Shown here: in pieces, positions 35,930 to 48,144 of the stretch
Layout of the letters: every line of letters begins with the position of its first letter
Position numbering within the stretch: position 1 is the stretch's first letter
NCBI GenBank assembly: GCA_023213395.1
Contig: CM041465.1
Span: 135,725,741 to 135,789,740 of the forward strand
Source of the DNA: Cycas panzhihuaensis
Taxonomy: Eukaryota > Cycadophyta
Direction of reading: 5' to 3'
DNA length: 64,000 nt
Translations under genes and position numbers: made by a program
Notes under the pieces: model-generated
What the model saw: the letters and a program-made list of their open reading frames with translations, nothing else
The model's database searches: none
Told to the model about the DNA's origin: nothing

Positions 35930-36060
35930 TGAAACTCAATCAAAACATTTTATTACTCATAAAACTCTTTACAATACTTAAGCATCCTTTACATGACTCA
36001 ACTTATGATGCCTCTCTTATACTTCCAAGCTCTTTTTTATAGGAGAAGTATCCCCTCCCC
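35930..36060 (-). promoter_or_regulatory. Possible pararetroviral promoter and polyadenylation region
   Basis: On the minus strand, downstream of the RNase H remnant, CTATAAAAAAGAGC looks like a TATA box and is followed after about 80 bases by GAGTAATAAAATG, a possible poly(A) signal. In caulimovirids the genome-length RNA promoter and poly(A) signal lie between RNase H and the next genome copy, so the position fits. Sequence evidence alone is weak. Confidence 0.3.
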
Positions 36061-36539
36061 TAGTAGTAAGGTCTTATCCACACATGGCATTTCACTTTAT
36101 AAATGCATTTTATCACTTCCCTATTATAGATTCTACTTTTAACAAAATTCCAAAGAGAGATCTTATGCTAAAAGGACACAATGTCTATTCCTTTAAAAAT
36201 TATTTATTAAATATGTTAGTATTATTTCATCATGATCCATCCATTCTTATGGTGGTGAAGATTCGCATCCATCTTTTCATGTAGCTAAGGTACACCTTTC
36301 TTCTATTTATGGGTGAGAATTAATATTGGATATGACTCTCAATGAATTGACATGTTGCCCTTGAATTGTACATTGAATTTGTAATATAAGCAACTAAAAT
36401 CTCTGAGAGTTTTACCCTCTATGAAATAATTTAAAATTGCTCAAACCTTTGTTTCGAAATCCTTATGCAAACATATTCATTCATTGAGCAAATTTTTTAT
36501 GAAGGCATAATATTTTCCCAAGTCCCTTGTTAGTGAATT

Positions 36540-37900
36540 TATAAGGCATTTTGTTTACCTAGTATCCATTCCACATCAAATTCATAGTTTTGGAACCAAA
36601 TTTGCCATTTCCATAATTTGCTTTAAGCTTGTTGTTTGTCAATCCTCCTAGTTCTAAAATCTTTGAAATTTTTGTTATCAATCTAAACTAAGAATTTTAC
36701 TAGAACCAAATAAAATTCAAGTTTTTTTATTCCTCTTTTTATCACTAATATTTCATTTTCTCCTCTGTGATAGTTTTGTTCTAGACCATTAAATTTTCTT
36801 GACTTGTATCCATATAGTTCTTCATGCCCTCTATTATCCTAGAGCAATACTATTTTCCAATGAGTCAAATCCATCCATTTGTAGGATTAGGCTTCCTTTG
36901 TTATTTGGTAATTAAATAAGAGTTAGAGTTTTGCATCTCTATTTGGTTCTCTTGACTTCCTCAATTTGAATTTCTTCCCATACCTCTTTGCAATTTCATC
37001 TGAGTCAAGCTTACAAAATCTATTTACCTATAGAAAGAATTTTATATAATGGGTTGATATGATTTAGACAACTAAGAAATTATTGTAGTTATTTCTTGTT
37101 TTATTTTACATTAAGATTTTTTTCTAAAAACTAAAGTACATGGAGCTATAAGTTTGCATTTATTTTGTGGATTTGCAAGCTCAAAAATTTTATACTAGAC
37201 TGGCAAACTCGCATTTTTTAAATAAAAAAGACACATTCCATATCTATCTACAAGTTCGTAAGAAATCTTTAAATGCTTGAGATGATTTGTAAGATTTCTA
37301 CTAAAAATCAAGATATCATAAATGTCCACAAGAATAAAAGAATAATAAGGGCTAAATGTTTACTATGATGAATGTAATGAGGGCTAGTGCATTTTGTAGT
37401 TCAAATGGCATTACATTTCATTTGTACTAACCTTGTGGAATTAAGAATATAACATTGTACTTATCTTCCTCTCTAAACTTTATTCTATAGGAGATTAGTT
37501 TGGAATCAAACTTGGAAAAGACTTTATATTCTACAATCTTTTGACTCAATTGATCCTTATATCGAATCAAATAGTTAAATGGTTTAGTTATTTCATTCAA
37601 CCTTTTATGGATTATCACCATTCTCTTTTCTCTCTAGCCTACTCTAAGTATTCATTTACTGTATAGGTTGGGCAACAAAAGAGTGACTTGCTAGGCCTTA
37701 TGAATTGTAATAGAAGAAATTCATTTATTATTTTATCCATATCTTGCCTATTTTTTAAAGGAATAGGAAGTGACTTCTTATATGCAAAATTTTCATGAGA
37801 TAGCTTTATGGTTTCTTCAAGCATATCCTTATCCCAAAATTCTAAGGGATTTCTACCATAAGATTCTTTCTTCAGTCTATTCTCTAAACTCATGATTTCA
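36540..37900 (-). pseudogene. Endogenous caulimovirid (pararetrovirus) RT-RNase H remnant
   Basis: Minus-strand pieces follow the order of a Caulimoviridae polymerase. The frame at 37639-37893 holds the region before the palm (FIRPSKSLFCCPTY), that at 37427-37621 holds MVIIHKRLNE and VFSKFDSK. Near 37310-37335 the YxDD catalytic box reads IYDI. Further left come RNase H pieces with NYHRGENEILVIKRG and IDNKNF, and VEWILGKQN at about 36555. The TDN-like rather than TDH-like RNase H motif and KFD.K separate it from Ty3/gypsy. Many stops and shifts make it non-functional. It is an ancient genomic copy, not a virus genome. Confidence 0.8.
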
Positions 37901-38994
37901 TCTTTTTCCTATACCAATAATGTTTCTTAGCACTTAGAAGTCCACTCTTGTTTCCTTTTTGCTTTGTTTTTTGATTTGCCTCTATAATAATGATCTATTT
38001 CATCTAGCTAATTAACTTCTTCCTTTACTTGTACATTATCTATAATTTGTGATAGTCTTGTCTCCATTGTAATTTCTTTTATTCCCTACCTAATAAGGTA
38101 GTCTTTTAGTTCTTAGTTCTTTGCCCTTATTATGGAAGATTACCAATTCTTTCATAAAAGTGAGTGGAGAGTAATCATCTAAAAAGGTAAGCCTAAAAAG
38201 ATATATGCTTCTTATCTGTTTGATTCGTACAAATCAATGAAAAACCTCTATCCATTGATTGATATTGGAAACTGAGGAACATACCTTATAAAGAGGCTTT
38301 TGCACCTCTAATGGCTATTCCCATTAATGATTCTCATACTGTCTTCCTAAATGCTACGGGAGTAATGGGACAATTTTTATTAATGACCTACTATATACTA
38401 AGCCATCAAAAGCATCAAGAGTATAATCTTTATAGTCTTGATGATGTAGGTAAACTTCAATATAAATATCTTTAGAGGCTTCTACCATGGCCTTAGATCT
38501 AGAAAAATAATAACTAGTTTATGCTAAGTTACTTTCATAGCCTAAAACTTTTCTTCCTATCACAAAAAATCAAGTTCTTAAATCTATTAACATAACTCAT
38601 CTATTTTTATGATGCATTTATTATAATGCTATTTCTTTTGCTTTCTTAAATTTATAATATTTAGTGGCATTCCTTCTTTGATTTTCAATAGGTTTCTTAA
38701 AGATAAAAGTCTATCTTCCAACTAGTTTTCTTGCATCATATCTAAATATTCTCACTTATATATGTAAGGATTGTTATCTATTTTAGATGATGATTATTCA
38801 ATTGCTAATTCATATAATTCCTTGTTAGAGCTAGAAAAATCAATGGTTACTCCTTAACATACTTACGCATGATCATCTTTAAGAAGGATGCAAGCTTCTT
38901 AGAACCTTTAGAAAACTATGAAGAAATATGGTGAAGTTGATTACAAATGTAATAGATAATGGAGCCATTATTAGAGGAGGAAGAAGAAGAGGCA
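37901..38994 (-). other. Possible upstream part of the pararetrovirus remnant
   Basis: In caulimovirids, protease, coat and movement domains would lie upstream of RT, that is here. I see only scattered short frames and no firm motif, so I do not assign domains. The right limit is the start of the LTR of element D. Confidence 0.3.
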
Positions 38995-39394
38995 TGCTAC
39001 ATGACCATCCTTCATTAAGTGACAATAGTTAGCTAGCACATATGATAAGAGACCTTCATGGTTAGTGCTAGCCATTAACTTTGATGCATTGGCCATTTAT
39101 GTCTACCAATAGAATTTGTAGTTATTCTTCTTGCCAATGACATCATATGCAAATGAGCCTCTCTTGTTTATTTAAGACCAACGTACTATTAAGAGAAGGT
39201 TGTCGAGTCTTATTATTTCTTGAGAGATTGCACTTTAGTATTCCTTTTTGTTCTCTCTTGGTGCTCTTTAGTGATCTTATGAGCTCTCTCTTTGTAATCC
39301 ATCATCCATAATTTTAATAAAAGTTCTATAATATTATTCAAGCTTCTTATTTGTGTTTTTAAATTTAGAGAAATATTAGGGCAAGCTCAACCCA
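38995..39394 (+). mobile_element. 5' LTR of element D
   Basis: Starts TGCTACATGACC, similar to the complement of the B LTR end, and ends GCTCAACCCA, 2 bases before the primer-binding site. With no second copy to compare, the left limit rests on the TG start and similarity to A and B. Confidence 0.55.
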
Positions 39395-39396
39395 AG

Positions 39397-39408
39397 TGGT
39401 ATTAGAGC
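39397..39408 (+). promoter_or_regulatory. Primer-binding site of element D
   Basis: TGGTATTAGAGC, one base from the initiator methionine tRNA site. Confidence 0.85.
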
Positions 39409-40830
39409 TAAGTTATAGATCCACCCAAAGAAGTAGATTAGTAGGAGGAGCTTAAAAATTGGGATTTTTTTCCCTTGAGAAAATTATGAAACCCACTTTT
39501 GTTTTCATTTTTGTTTTCTATGCTACCATTATTTTGTAAAAACCTATAATTAGCCGCAAGAAGGTAGTGAGATCCCTCCCTTCTATATCCCCTAGTCATT
39601 AGGAAAAGACCTTGTATTATGGGTCTTTAAACATCACAAGGATCTATCGTTCTCAACTAAGCATATATGGGTATATGTCCATGTATGAAGTAAAACAGAT
39701 CGCACTACTTACACAACCCTTAGACAAAATCTGGCTATAAAATTGAGCCTCCATGTACCTTTAGCTATATTGGATGACCCTTATAAGTTCCTCTACCTTA
39801 TGTAGTTTTAGGAAGACTATTGGGTACTTATCCTCAAATTGGTTAGTAGTTAGTACTAGGAAACTACCCTTCCCAAGCACCTGTACATGACTTTTATGGT
39901 TATGGGTACATATATCCTTTGTAGTTAGTGTTTTAAGATATTGGATTAAGCATACGTAACGATAAAGAACTTTATTAAAGGGCCTATAAAACCAAGTAAT
40001 CCTCTATCAAAGACTCTAATAGGTCACCTATTTCAACAATTCAAATAACATTACAAAATTATTGAGACTGCTATACATCCAAATATAAATTATTGATACT
40101 ACTCTACTTCTTCTTGATAATCCTATAATACAATGAACAACATAGTCTTGAAAAATAGTAGCAATACCATCCTATAATACAATAATAACACAGTCCTATG
40201 ATATAATAATAACACAAACCTAAAATATGGGTACCAAGGTTTGAATACTTCTTATCCAAACCTTCAACATACTTTTATAAGTTCATTGCCCAATTGAGTC
40301 TAACCTTCATTATATCATTCACCTCTCTTATAAATAAAGAAAGAAAAAAAGCAAAAAAAAAAAAAGAAAGAGGAGTTTATAGGGCCACTTAAGTGAATAC
40401 TTCTTCAATTTAGATAAAACATATACTAGTAGGCTTGAGATAAACAAAAAAAGAAAGTGTCCATGGCTTAAAAATCATCCTATGAATTCATAGGTCTTAT
40501 TTCAGTTAGTACGTCATAATAGTCTTTTTAACTTTAATAATCATTTTTAGTGTATAATAGCATATAGCCATCCCATGGGTCGTGTCACCTAAATTTCAAC
40601 CTTAAAACTCACCCATGCCATTTGATGAGCTTTTCACAGTTGTCTTAGTACATTGTGTGACTTTATTGTATAAATTTGGGGATTAACACGCTATAAATAC
40701 CCCACTTCCCCGTACTTATTTGCATTAGTCCCCAATTTCTTAAGATCTCATTCTATCTATCTACTCTCTCCTCTTTATTAAATACCATCCTTCTTGCCTA
40801 CCTTCTTTCCTTATAAACCCTTTCTTCTAT
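39409..40830 (+). other. 5' leader of element D
   Basis: Non-coding. It shares GACCTTGTATT.TGGGTCTTTA and nearby phrases with the complement of the A and B leaders, which confirms the relationship. Contains an A-rich run at about 40330-40370. Confidence 0.6.
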
Positions 40831-40839
40831 TTATGAGAT

Positions 40840-41720
40840 TGGATTCTATATCTATGGCACCTATACAAACAGATCATATTTAGGCACTTGAGCTTCAATT
40901 TTAAGAAATGTCATACAAGATTGAGGCAATGAATAAGAACCTAATAAGTTTGGATCAATAGGTCAAGGATTCCACCTATAAATAAGACTTATTTAACAAA
41001 AGACTATATGCCATCAATAAAAAACATGATGCCTTTGATAAAAAGTTGGATAGAATGTTCTTATTAATGTAATCTAACTATCGTGTTCCACCTCTAGGCC
41101 TTTCCACCTCCAATAACTCATGACCTCTTCTCCCACCACAATTCACTCTATGATAACTCGCTTATCACAAGATTACTGTACCAACTTTTGACCCTCATTT
41201 AAATAGGGATTTTCCCTAAAGTTGGATTAGTAAGATGGAGTCATATTTTTCCTTATATCCCATGTCAATAATAGAACAATTGATATTTGTCTCAATCCAT
41301 TTAGATGGCAAAGCATATCATTGGTTCCAATGGTGGAAATGAGAGAATCCTATCAACTAAATATGGCAACTACTCTCTAAAAGTTTCTTTAAGCAGTACA
41401 ATGACACATGGAACCACTACTTCTTCAACCATCTTACTAGACTAAGACAAATAACATTAGTAGAAGCATATATAGATGAGTTTCAAGTGTTACTGAGTTG
41501 AGTCTTTCAACAACTTAATTGCCAATCTCTTATTGATGTTTATATTTTAGGTCTTAAAGAGCATATTTATATGTATTTAAAAGTTAGTACCTTATACATC
41601 TTTAAAAATGGCATCTCCATAATAAGAGAAATTGAAGCAAAATTTGCCATGAAATACTCATATACCTTTAGAAGAGAATCTTTATGGTACCATAATCCTT
41701 ATCATTTAAATCAACAATGT
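40840..41720 (+). pseudogene. gag remnant of element D
   Basis: Broken plus-strand frames give LDGKAYHWFQWWKWENPIN, SFFKQYNDTWNHYFFNHLTR, EAYIDEFQVLLS and LGLKEHIYMYLKV, the ordered core of the gypsy retrotransposon gag domain. Stops interrupt it. Confidence 0.82.
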
Positions 41721-41999
41721 CAACATCCGTAATCAAAGGAAGTGTAATGGCTAGTAATGGACCCCTCTTCAAGACCCGTTACATTCTATTAATAGAAGTT
41801 GATTATCAGTTAAAGGCTAGCCTTTGTGTTAAATACTAAAAAAATGGGCCCTTGGTCATGGAAAGACGTGTAAAGCAAAGCACATGGTTTTTATGATTAA
41901 CCTTGAAATTAAAGATGATTTTGAATTTGAAGTTGAATTGGAACTTGATAATAAGCCCTTTGAAGAACCTTTCTCATTTGATCCCTAGATTGAAGTCTC

Positions 42000-42079
42000 C
42001 TTATCGACTATTTCTTTTACATCTTACCCAGATCCACTTCATGTAAAAGGCACCCTTTAAAAAACACCTATGCCAGTAT
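42000..42079 (+). pseudogene. Protease start of element D, cut by element E
   Basis: Reads DPLHVKGTL, a stop, KTPMPVL. The counterpart after element E (from 44637) continues LINNGV, then NFIDISLVHKLNL. Together these fit the protease block seen in element B, but the active-site DSG reads NNG. Confidence 0.6.
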
Positions 42080-42463
42080 TATTAAAACATGGTATAAGTA
42101 AAACATATTCTAATACTAATTGATAGAAATAAGAATGTATAAACATAAGTTATATAGATCCTAGGATCATACAAGATTATGAAACTATGCCATATATGTG
42201 GAAATGAAGAAATAAAATGTACAAACACATAACATAAGCATTTATGGGAAATAATTATTTCTAATTATATTATACCAAGCCAATACATATATATAATACA
42301 TATCACCACTTCATTATTCAATCACATTTTAGAAGCCACTTAGTTAACCAATGACTAATTATGATGAAGAAGTGTACACACCATGACCCCTTAGTGTACT
42401 TTAAAAGGATAACCCCATTGATTTACATCAATTAAATATTTCCAGGGTTAACACTACCCAACA
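42080..42463 (-). mobile_element. 3' LTR of element E
   Basis: Aligns with 44227-44636 from TATTAAAACATGG to ..CCCAACA. On the minus strand it begins TGTTGGGTAGTG. Confidence 0.78.
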
Positions 42464-44226
42464 TTCCCCTCTTAATGCTAAACCATATCACATAAGTACT
42501 TTAAATCTTGATGCTAGCTCTATATAAACGCTAAACCTCTATAGAGCATATGGATAACTAGTCGTTATACTTAGTAGTCCTCTAGAATGGCATTCTTATA
42601 TATGGTTCACCAATATTTACCTTATAAGCAACGTTCACCTACTCCCATTTCACTAATTTCTAGCTCTCCTAAATGAGGACATATCTTTAAGAGACAAATC
42701 GAGCTAAAAACCCTCTACCCCATCCATTACACTATGGAACAAACATGTAAAAATGGTTATCCAAGTAGAAACATATGATAAAACACCTTTTTTTTTTTTA
42801 TCATATGTTTCATTTTAATACTTTATTAAACCAATATGTGAAGTTTGAACCATTAAAACCATCTTAAAAATTTCTCAAAGTATATTATATGACCACTCCT
42901 TAGAAAGCCCCATGAGTCATCTTTGGAATATAACTAACAACAATTAATTTCAATGTTGGATGAGGGAGTTATGGCCATATTTGTGAGTGTAAGTATACTT
43001 TTTTATTAAAAAAATGTCAAAAAAAAAAAAAAAAAACACCTTTTTGTTTAGCCCTCATTCATATTATAACACCTGTGTGACCTAACTGGGCGCTAGGAAA
43101 ACTTAAGAAACACCTTAGAAATCCTATAATATAACTACCTAAAGTTTATAAACTTTAGAAAATTAAGAATCAAATCTCATTTTGTCATTTGAGTTGTGCA
43201 ACCTATGCACACAACTGTGAGGCTTCCAATGAGGTTTATGAGTAATTCTTTGGTGATTTCTTAGTCTAAATACACTAGACTACCATTTTTCAAATGTTGT
43301 AGATCCACTAGTAATATCAGTTTTATGAAAAACATGCTCAAAAGAGAGATATCTATAATGATAACCACCTAAACTCCCACAAAGTTACCCAAACATTATT
43401 AACTCTACCTAATAGACTATTATTTAGATATTTCTCAATTTAAAAGATGTATACTAAGGTTTTTCGATGCCATGGACCCAATAGAAGTAATATAAATAGA
43501 AAATATTCACTCATTAATGATTTTTCATCAAAGATAGGTGCCTAACTTTCCTCAAACCTATCCAACACTACAATAGAGTTATTCAACCACTGCTAGATCT
43601 AAAGAATAGGTTCTCAATGAATTGGTAAGCTTTGCATTAAGCCCCAAACATAATATTTTTTATTAAAATGAGCTAAATAACCATATATTACTCTCAACAT
43701 ATTGTAAAAACCTTATCAATCATGGTTCCATTCATGACAAAGGGTAAAATTGTAGCTAACCTACCATAACATTAGATTTACAGGGTGATCAATCTTGTAT
43801 CTAAAGCCTTGCTCTTGCACTCATATGTAACACTTTTATATATAGTAGCAAAACATGCAAATAACTAGTTTATAAATGAATCAAACATGAGACAAACCTT
43901 TGTAGGATCTGAGATAACTGCAATACCTATGCTCTCGACTAGATTTTTTGTATAGGCATCAACATACTCTAGGCTCATAACACTAACATACTTTTAGGTG
44001 CCCTACATAATTATAATTTAAAACCATTCATAACCTACAACATAATCTCAACTTACAAATAAATGGGCTAACCCCACTTATTGATAACAAACATGCATAT
44101 TAAAATAAGTTCAGAATAAACCCTTGACAAGTGTGTACACTCATAATCCTACAACCTAACTTAGGGTCAAAAATAGACTAGGACCAAATCTCTAACTAAG
44201 GATTCAGCCATGATTTTGATGCCAAT

Positions 44227-44424
44227 TATTAAAATATGGTATGAGCAAAACATACTCTAATACCAATTGATAGAAATAATAGTGCGTAATCATAAGTTAC
44301 ATAAGTCTTATGATCATAAAAATTTATGAGACTATGCCATATAGGTGGAAATAAAAAAGAATATATACAAATATGTAGCATAAGTACTTGTGAAAAATAA
44401 TCACTTTCAAGTGTATTATGTTAA

Positions 44425-44457
<33 letters not shown>

Positions 44458-44636
44458 TATACATATAGTACATATCACCACTTGGTTGTTTAATCATATT
44501 TGATGACTCATTTAGTCAACCAAAGAATAATTATAATGAAAAAGTGTGCATACTATGACCTCTTAGCATATATTAAAGGGATAACCATATTAATTTATAT
44601 CAATTAAATATTTCCATTGGTTAATATTATCTAACA
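44227..44636 (-). mobile_element. 5' LTR of element E
   Basis: Matches 42080-42463 with an added microsatellite (ATAC/AT units, 44426-44460). On the minus strand it begins TGTTAGATAATATT. Confidence 0.78.
44426..44460. repeat. CATA and AT microsatellite
   Basis: About six ATAC units followed by AT units, present in one LTR of element E and not in the other, so it expanded after insertion. Confidence 0.9.
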
Positions 44637-45245
44637 AATATTGATCAATAATGGTGTATAATTAAATTTCATCGATATATCCTTAGTTCATAAATTAAAC
44701 CTATATATCATACTAAAAATGAGATTCACTTGGTCCTTACTTGGTTGTCAAACTTTGCACTATGCATGTATAATAAAAAACCTTCACCTTCAAATTGGTA
44801 CCTATCATCTTGCCTCTAATTTTTATGATTTATTTATAGGGGAGTCTAATGCTGTCCTTGGGGCTTAATGGCTCTAAATGCTTGGCATATACAATATGAA
44901 TAATTCTCTTAGAAACCCATTCATATGATTTAAAGATTAAATGGGGCAAACTCATCAATTATATAGGATCTAATTACTCCCCAACTGACTTGTATTTCCT
45001 AATCAAATACAAAAAATTTTAAGCAATAGTGTTACCTATATTATCTATATAAATAATATTTAACCTTCTATGATTATTCATCCTCATATGCAAAGCCTTC
45101 TTAACAAATATTAGTTTGTACTTATCTCCTTTCTAGCCATTCCTCTTCCTGACTATGGCTTCCATTATGCTATTAAACTCAAATTACCACATGGCCCTAT
45201 TAATCTCTAACCTTACAAAATTCTTACTTTTAGAAAGATAAAATT
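44637..45245 (+). pseudogene. Protease and linker region of element D
   Basis: Starts with the continuation of the protease block (NFIDISLVHKLNL) and runs through poorly readable sequence to the reverse transcriptase. Several stops. Confidence 0.5.
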
Positions 45246-45960
45246 AAGAAAATCATAAATGAACTAATTTATATGGATGTCATCCAACCTGGTAAAAGCC
45301 CTTATGTCACACCTATTATCCGAATAAGGAAAAAGGATGACTCCTTTCAACTTTGTGTTAATTATTACAAAAGTAACAAGATTATGATAATAAGTAAATT
45401 TCTTACACTCTAAATCAATGATATGTTGGATGAAATATATGGGGCAACTATTTCCTTCAAAATAGACCTTCAATCTAGATATTATCAGGTTCCTATTTTC
45501 CTAAAGGATGATTATAAAATTACCTTTAGAACACATCATGGGTATTTTAAATTTTAGGTTACACCTTTCAGCCTTTGTAATGCCCCTATGACATTCTAAG
45601 CTTTGATGAATAAAATATTTTCCCCTTATCTCTATAAGTTTATCATAATTTTTTTTATGACATCTTTATATATTATTAGAACTTGAATGACCATCTTCAT
45701 CATTTATAAGTTATCATTTGAATTGTTACTCATCACCAACTATATAGTAAAATATCTAAATGTAAATTCAATAAGATAAAATTATAATATCTTGGGTATA
45801 TTATCTCATTAAAAGGTGTCTAAGTTGATCTAGATAAAATCTTTATCATCACCATATGGTCTATGCCTAGAAACCTTAGTTATGAGCCTTCCTAGGATTC
45901 ACAAGGTTTTATTGATAGTTTATTTATAATCATGCCTCCTTAGTAGTTTTATTAATAAAC
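45246..45960 (+). pseudogene. Reverse transcriptase remnant of element D
   Basis: Plus-strand frame with stops: NELIYMDVIQPGKSPYVTPI, IRKKDDSFQLCVNYYKSNK, MLDEIYGATISFKIDLQSRY, YYQVPI..DDYKITFRTHHG, ALMNKIFSPYLYKFIIIFF and LGYIISLKGV. The catalytic box that reads FFDD in element B is FFYD here, so a catalytic aspartate is lost. Confidence 0.85.
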
Positions 45961-46069
45961 TTACTATGAAAAGATGTATTTTAGTGGTCATAAGAGGTAG
46001 AGAAAGCGTTTAATAGTCTTAAACTTATTATGATATCTCCCCTTGTTCTTGCCACCCATAACTTCTCCC

Positions 46070-46440
46070 AACCCTTCTAATTAGAATATGATGCTTCAGG
46101 ATTTGGTTTAGGTGTTATCTTGATATAAAACTTTCACCTAATAGTGTTTAAGAGTCATAAACTTGAAGACCATAAATGTTGCATGCTAACATATCAAAAT
46201 GAAATGATAACTATTTTGCATGCCATTAATAAATCGTGTCATTATCTCATAGGCTTTAAGTTCACTATCTTAACAAACCATCATAGCTTTCATTACCTTT
46301 TAATTTAACTAGCCTTATTATAAGAGAAAACTGAATGGACTAATTGCTTATAAGTATTTGATTTCACCATTTCATATAAAATGGATAAGGAAAATGTGAT
46401 TATTGATGCCCTCTTTTGCCTCTCTATAGACTCCCTCACT
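46070..46440 (+). pseudogene. RNase H remnant of element D
   Basis: EYDASGFGLGVILI, a stop, NFHLIVFKSHKLEDHKCCML, ITILHAINKSCHYLIGFKFT, TNHHSFHYLL and VFDFTISYKMDKENVIIDAL. Same motif order as in B. Stops interrupt it. Confidence 0.82.
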
Positions 46441-46751
46441 AACAAACATAGTATCCATATAATTTTCAAATCCCAACCATTATGGTTTATAGGCCTAGTA
46501 GCTAAGAATATATGTTAGTTAGATTTTGATAAGCAGGCCTCCAAAGTTTATAATTACAAATATCAATCCTTACATAACTCTTAAATCTTATACCAAAATT
46601 ATATTTTTGTTCATCTTGCTTCATCCTTTATTCTATAAATTTTATTTGAATATTATTCTACTTCCCTTCACGGTCATTCACGTTTCAATAAGACATATCA
46701 ATGAATCTAATTCATTTTTTACTAGCCTAATATGAAATCCTCAATCTTTAT

Positions 46752-46850
46752 GTTTATCCCTAAATGTGACACTTGCTATAAGAATAGAGTCAATACAAAA
46801 ACTCAACTTGGCCTCTTTCAACCCTTGTACATACCTTAAGGTTGTTCAAA
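46752..46850 (+). pseudogene. Integrase zinc-binding fragment of element D
   Basis: KCDTCYKNRVNTKTQLGLFQ, then PLYIP, is the second half of the HHCC domain of gypsy integrase (usual C..C...K). The catalytic core that should follow is absent because the LTR of element I begins. Confidence 0.78.
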
Positions 46851-46862
46851 TATAATGTTTAA

Positions 46863-47232
46863 TGTGGGTTGATGTTAACTATCCCCATTAACTCTCATAG
46901 GAATTTTATATTAGGATATTTAGTTGTGTGCAAAGTGGTACAAACCTATTCATATAAATGTCCCATTGGTATATATAAGGCTTTTTACATATGATTAGAC
47001 AAGTATAAGGTGAAATATATAATAAGTATGTATTCACACTAATGCAACAACTTAGAGATGATCATTTTCCCACAAGCTTTATTATATTTTATGTCTGTAC
47101 ATACTTCATCTTTCATTTATTTCTTTATAATTATATTATTAATCACCTCATGTTTGCTACATATTTACTTTAATATTTTTATCATTCTAACATATTGATT
47201 ACAAAGGTTACTTTGCATCCTATTTTTTAACA
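46863..47232 (+). mobile_element. 5' LTR of element I
   Basis: Starts TGTGGGTTGATG, ends CTATTTTTTAACA directly before a primer-binding site, 370 bp. GGTATATATAAGG at 46968-46980 is a strong TATA box in the middle. No matching 3' LTR was found in the window. Confidence 0.6.
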
Positions 47233-47244
47233 TGGTAGTAGAGC
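47233..47244 (+). promoter_or_regulatory. Primer-binding site of element I
   Basis: TGGTAGTAGAGC, two bases different from the initiator methionine tRNA site, directly after the LTR. Confidence 0.65.
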
Positions 47245-47538
47245 AATTCTAATTCATATTTTTATACGGTATGAGAGTGGATGTTGATCTTATGCATCAT
47301 CCAAGCCTATTTACAAGTTGATTTTTTCTCCTAGTTGAAAAGCCATAGCTCGTGAAAATATAGAGTCATGATAAAGAATCTACATGTGGACAAAAGAATG
47401 TAAAAAATATGCCCTCTATGAAATCAACTATGACATAAAACCCACACTCACTTACCCTTGAAGTTATAGATCAGAGCCTTTCAAAGTAGATGTAGACAGG
47501 AGATTAATGGAGATAGAGCTAAAGAATGATGGAGAATA
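47245..47538 (+). other. Internal start of element I
   Basis: Non-coding leader, interrupted by element F at 47539. Continues at 56590-57166. Confidence 0.45.
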
Positions 47539-47870
47539 TGTTGGAAAATAATATAAGGAGAGTAGAGCAAAGTAAGTATGCATATCAATCCATATTGAGA
47601 AAACATAAGTAAATATCAATATTATTCAATCCATTTTGAAAGAGTACAATGAATTTCTAAATGTTGGTGGTGTCAAAAGATACTAGGGTTGAATAACCTC
47701 AATAATATATAGTTGTGAGGGAAGAGGGAAACCTCCTCAACCTCTAAAATTCAAACAACAATAAAATAATAATTAACTCAAATTAAAATTAACCTTACTT
47801 GACTTACTTATCATGTGTGTGTTCACATGTGCAAAAGGTGGGAATAGGGTGATGAACATTAACTCCAACA
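47539..47870 (-). mobile_element. 3' LTR of element F
   Basis: Starts TGTTGGAAAATAAT and ends AACTCCAACA. Next to it the complement of TACTCTCCCTTAATGG gives the purine tract. Confidence 0.85.
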
Positions 47871-48144
47871 TACTCTCCCTTAATGGTCATCATAATCATC
47901 TTCACTTTTCCTTGAATTTGGGGTACTCGTATTTGAAAATGACTTTGAAAACTTGTCTTTTAGTTTTGTAATCAATATGCTTGATGAAGTAAATAATAAC
48001 TTGCTTGGTCATCTTATCAACAATGTGTGTCTCTTTAAAATCATGTAGTGAGGGTAGATTCTAAGTAGGTCTTGTGGATGTAGCTTGATTAATAGGAATG
48101 TGAATGACTTTGTTGTGATCTTTGACCTGCATTTGAGTTGAGTC
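47871..48144 (-). other. 3' internal region of element F
   Basis: Non-coding stretch between the LTR and element G; resembles 61690-61960 of element H, for example around CTTTTCCTTGAA and GGTACTTG. Confidence 0.5.

Larger units (their letters stand above)
42080..44636 (-). mobile_element. Short coding-free LTR element E nested in D
   Basis: LTRs at about 42080-42463 and 44227-44636 enclose only about 1.76 kb with no coding frame. A purine tract (complement of TTCCCCTCTT, 42464-42473) lies beside the left LTR, and a decayed primer-binding site (complement of GATTTTGATGCCAA, near 44211-44225) beside the right LTR, so the element is on the minus strand. Flanking bases AGTAT and AATAT are a likely 5-bp duplication with one mismatch, and the D protease codons join cleanly across it. 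It is non-autonomous. Confidence 0.75.
38995..46862 (+). mobile_element. Ty3/gypsy chromovirus-like element D, truncated
   Basis: A plus-strand relative of A and B: 5' LTR 38995-39394, primer-binding site 39397-39408, leader, gag, protease zone, reverse transcriptase, RNase H and the zinc-binding start of integrase, which ends at about 46850 where the LTR of element I begins. The remaining integrase and 3' LTR are not found. Element E is inserted in the protease zone. All frames are broken. Confidence 0.82.

Noticed and set aside
37901-38994. Movement and coat protein domains of the pararetrovirus remnant
   Set aside because: Expected by position, but I could not find a motif strong enough to name either.
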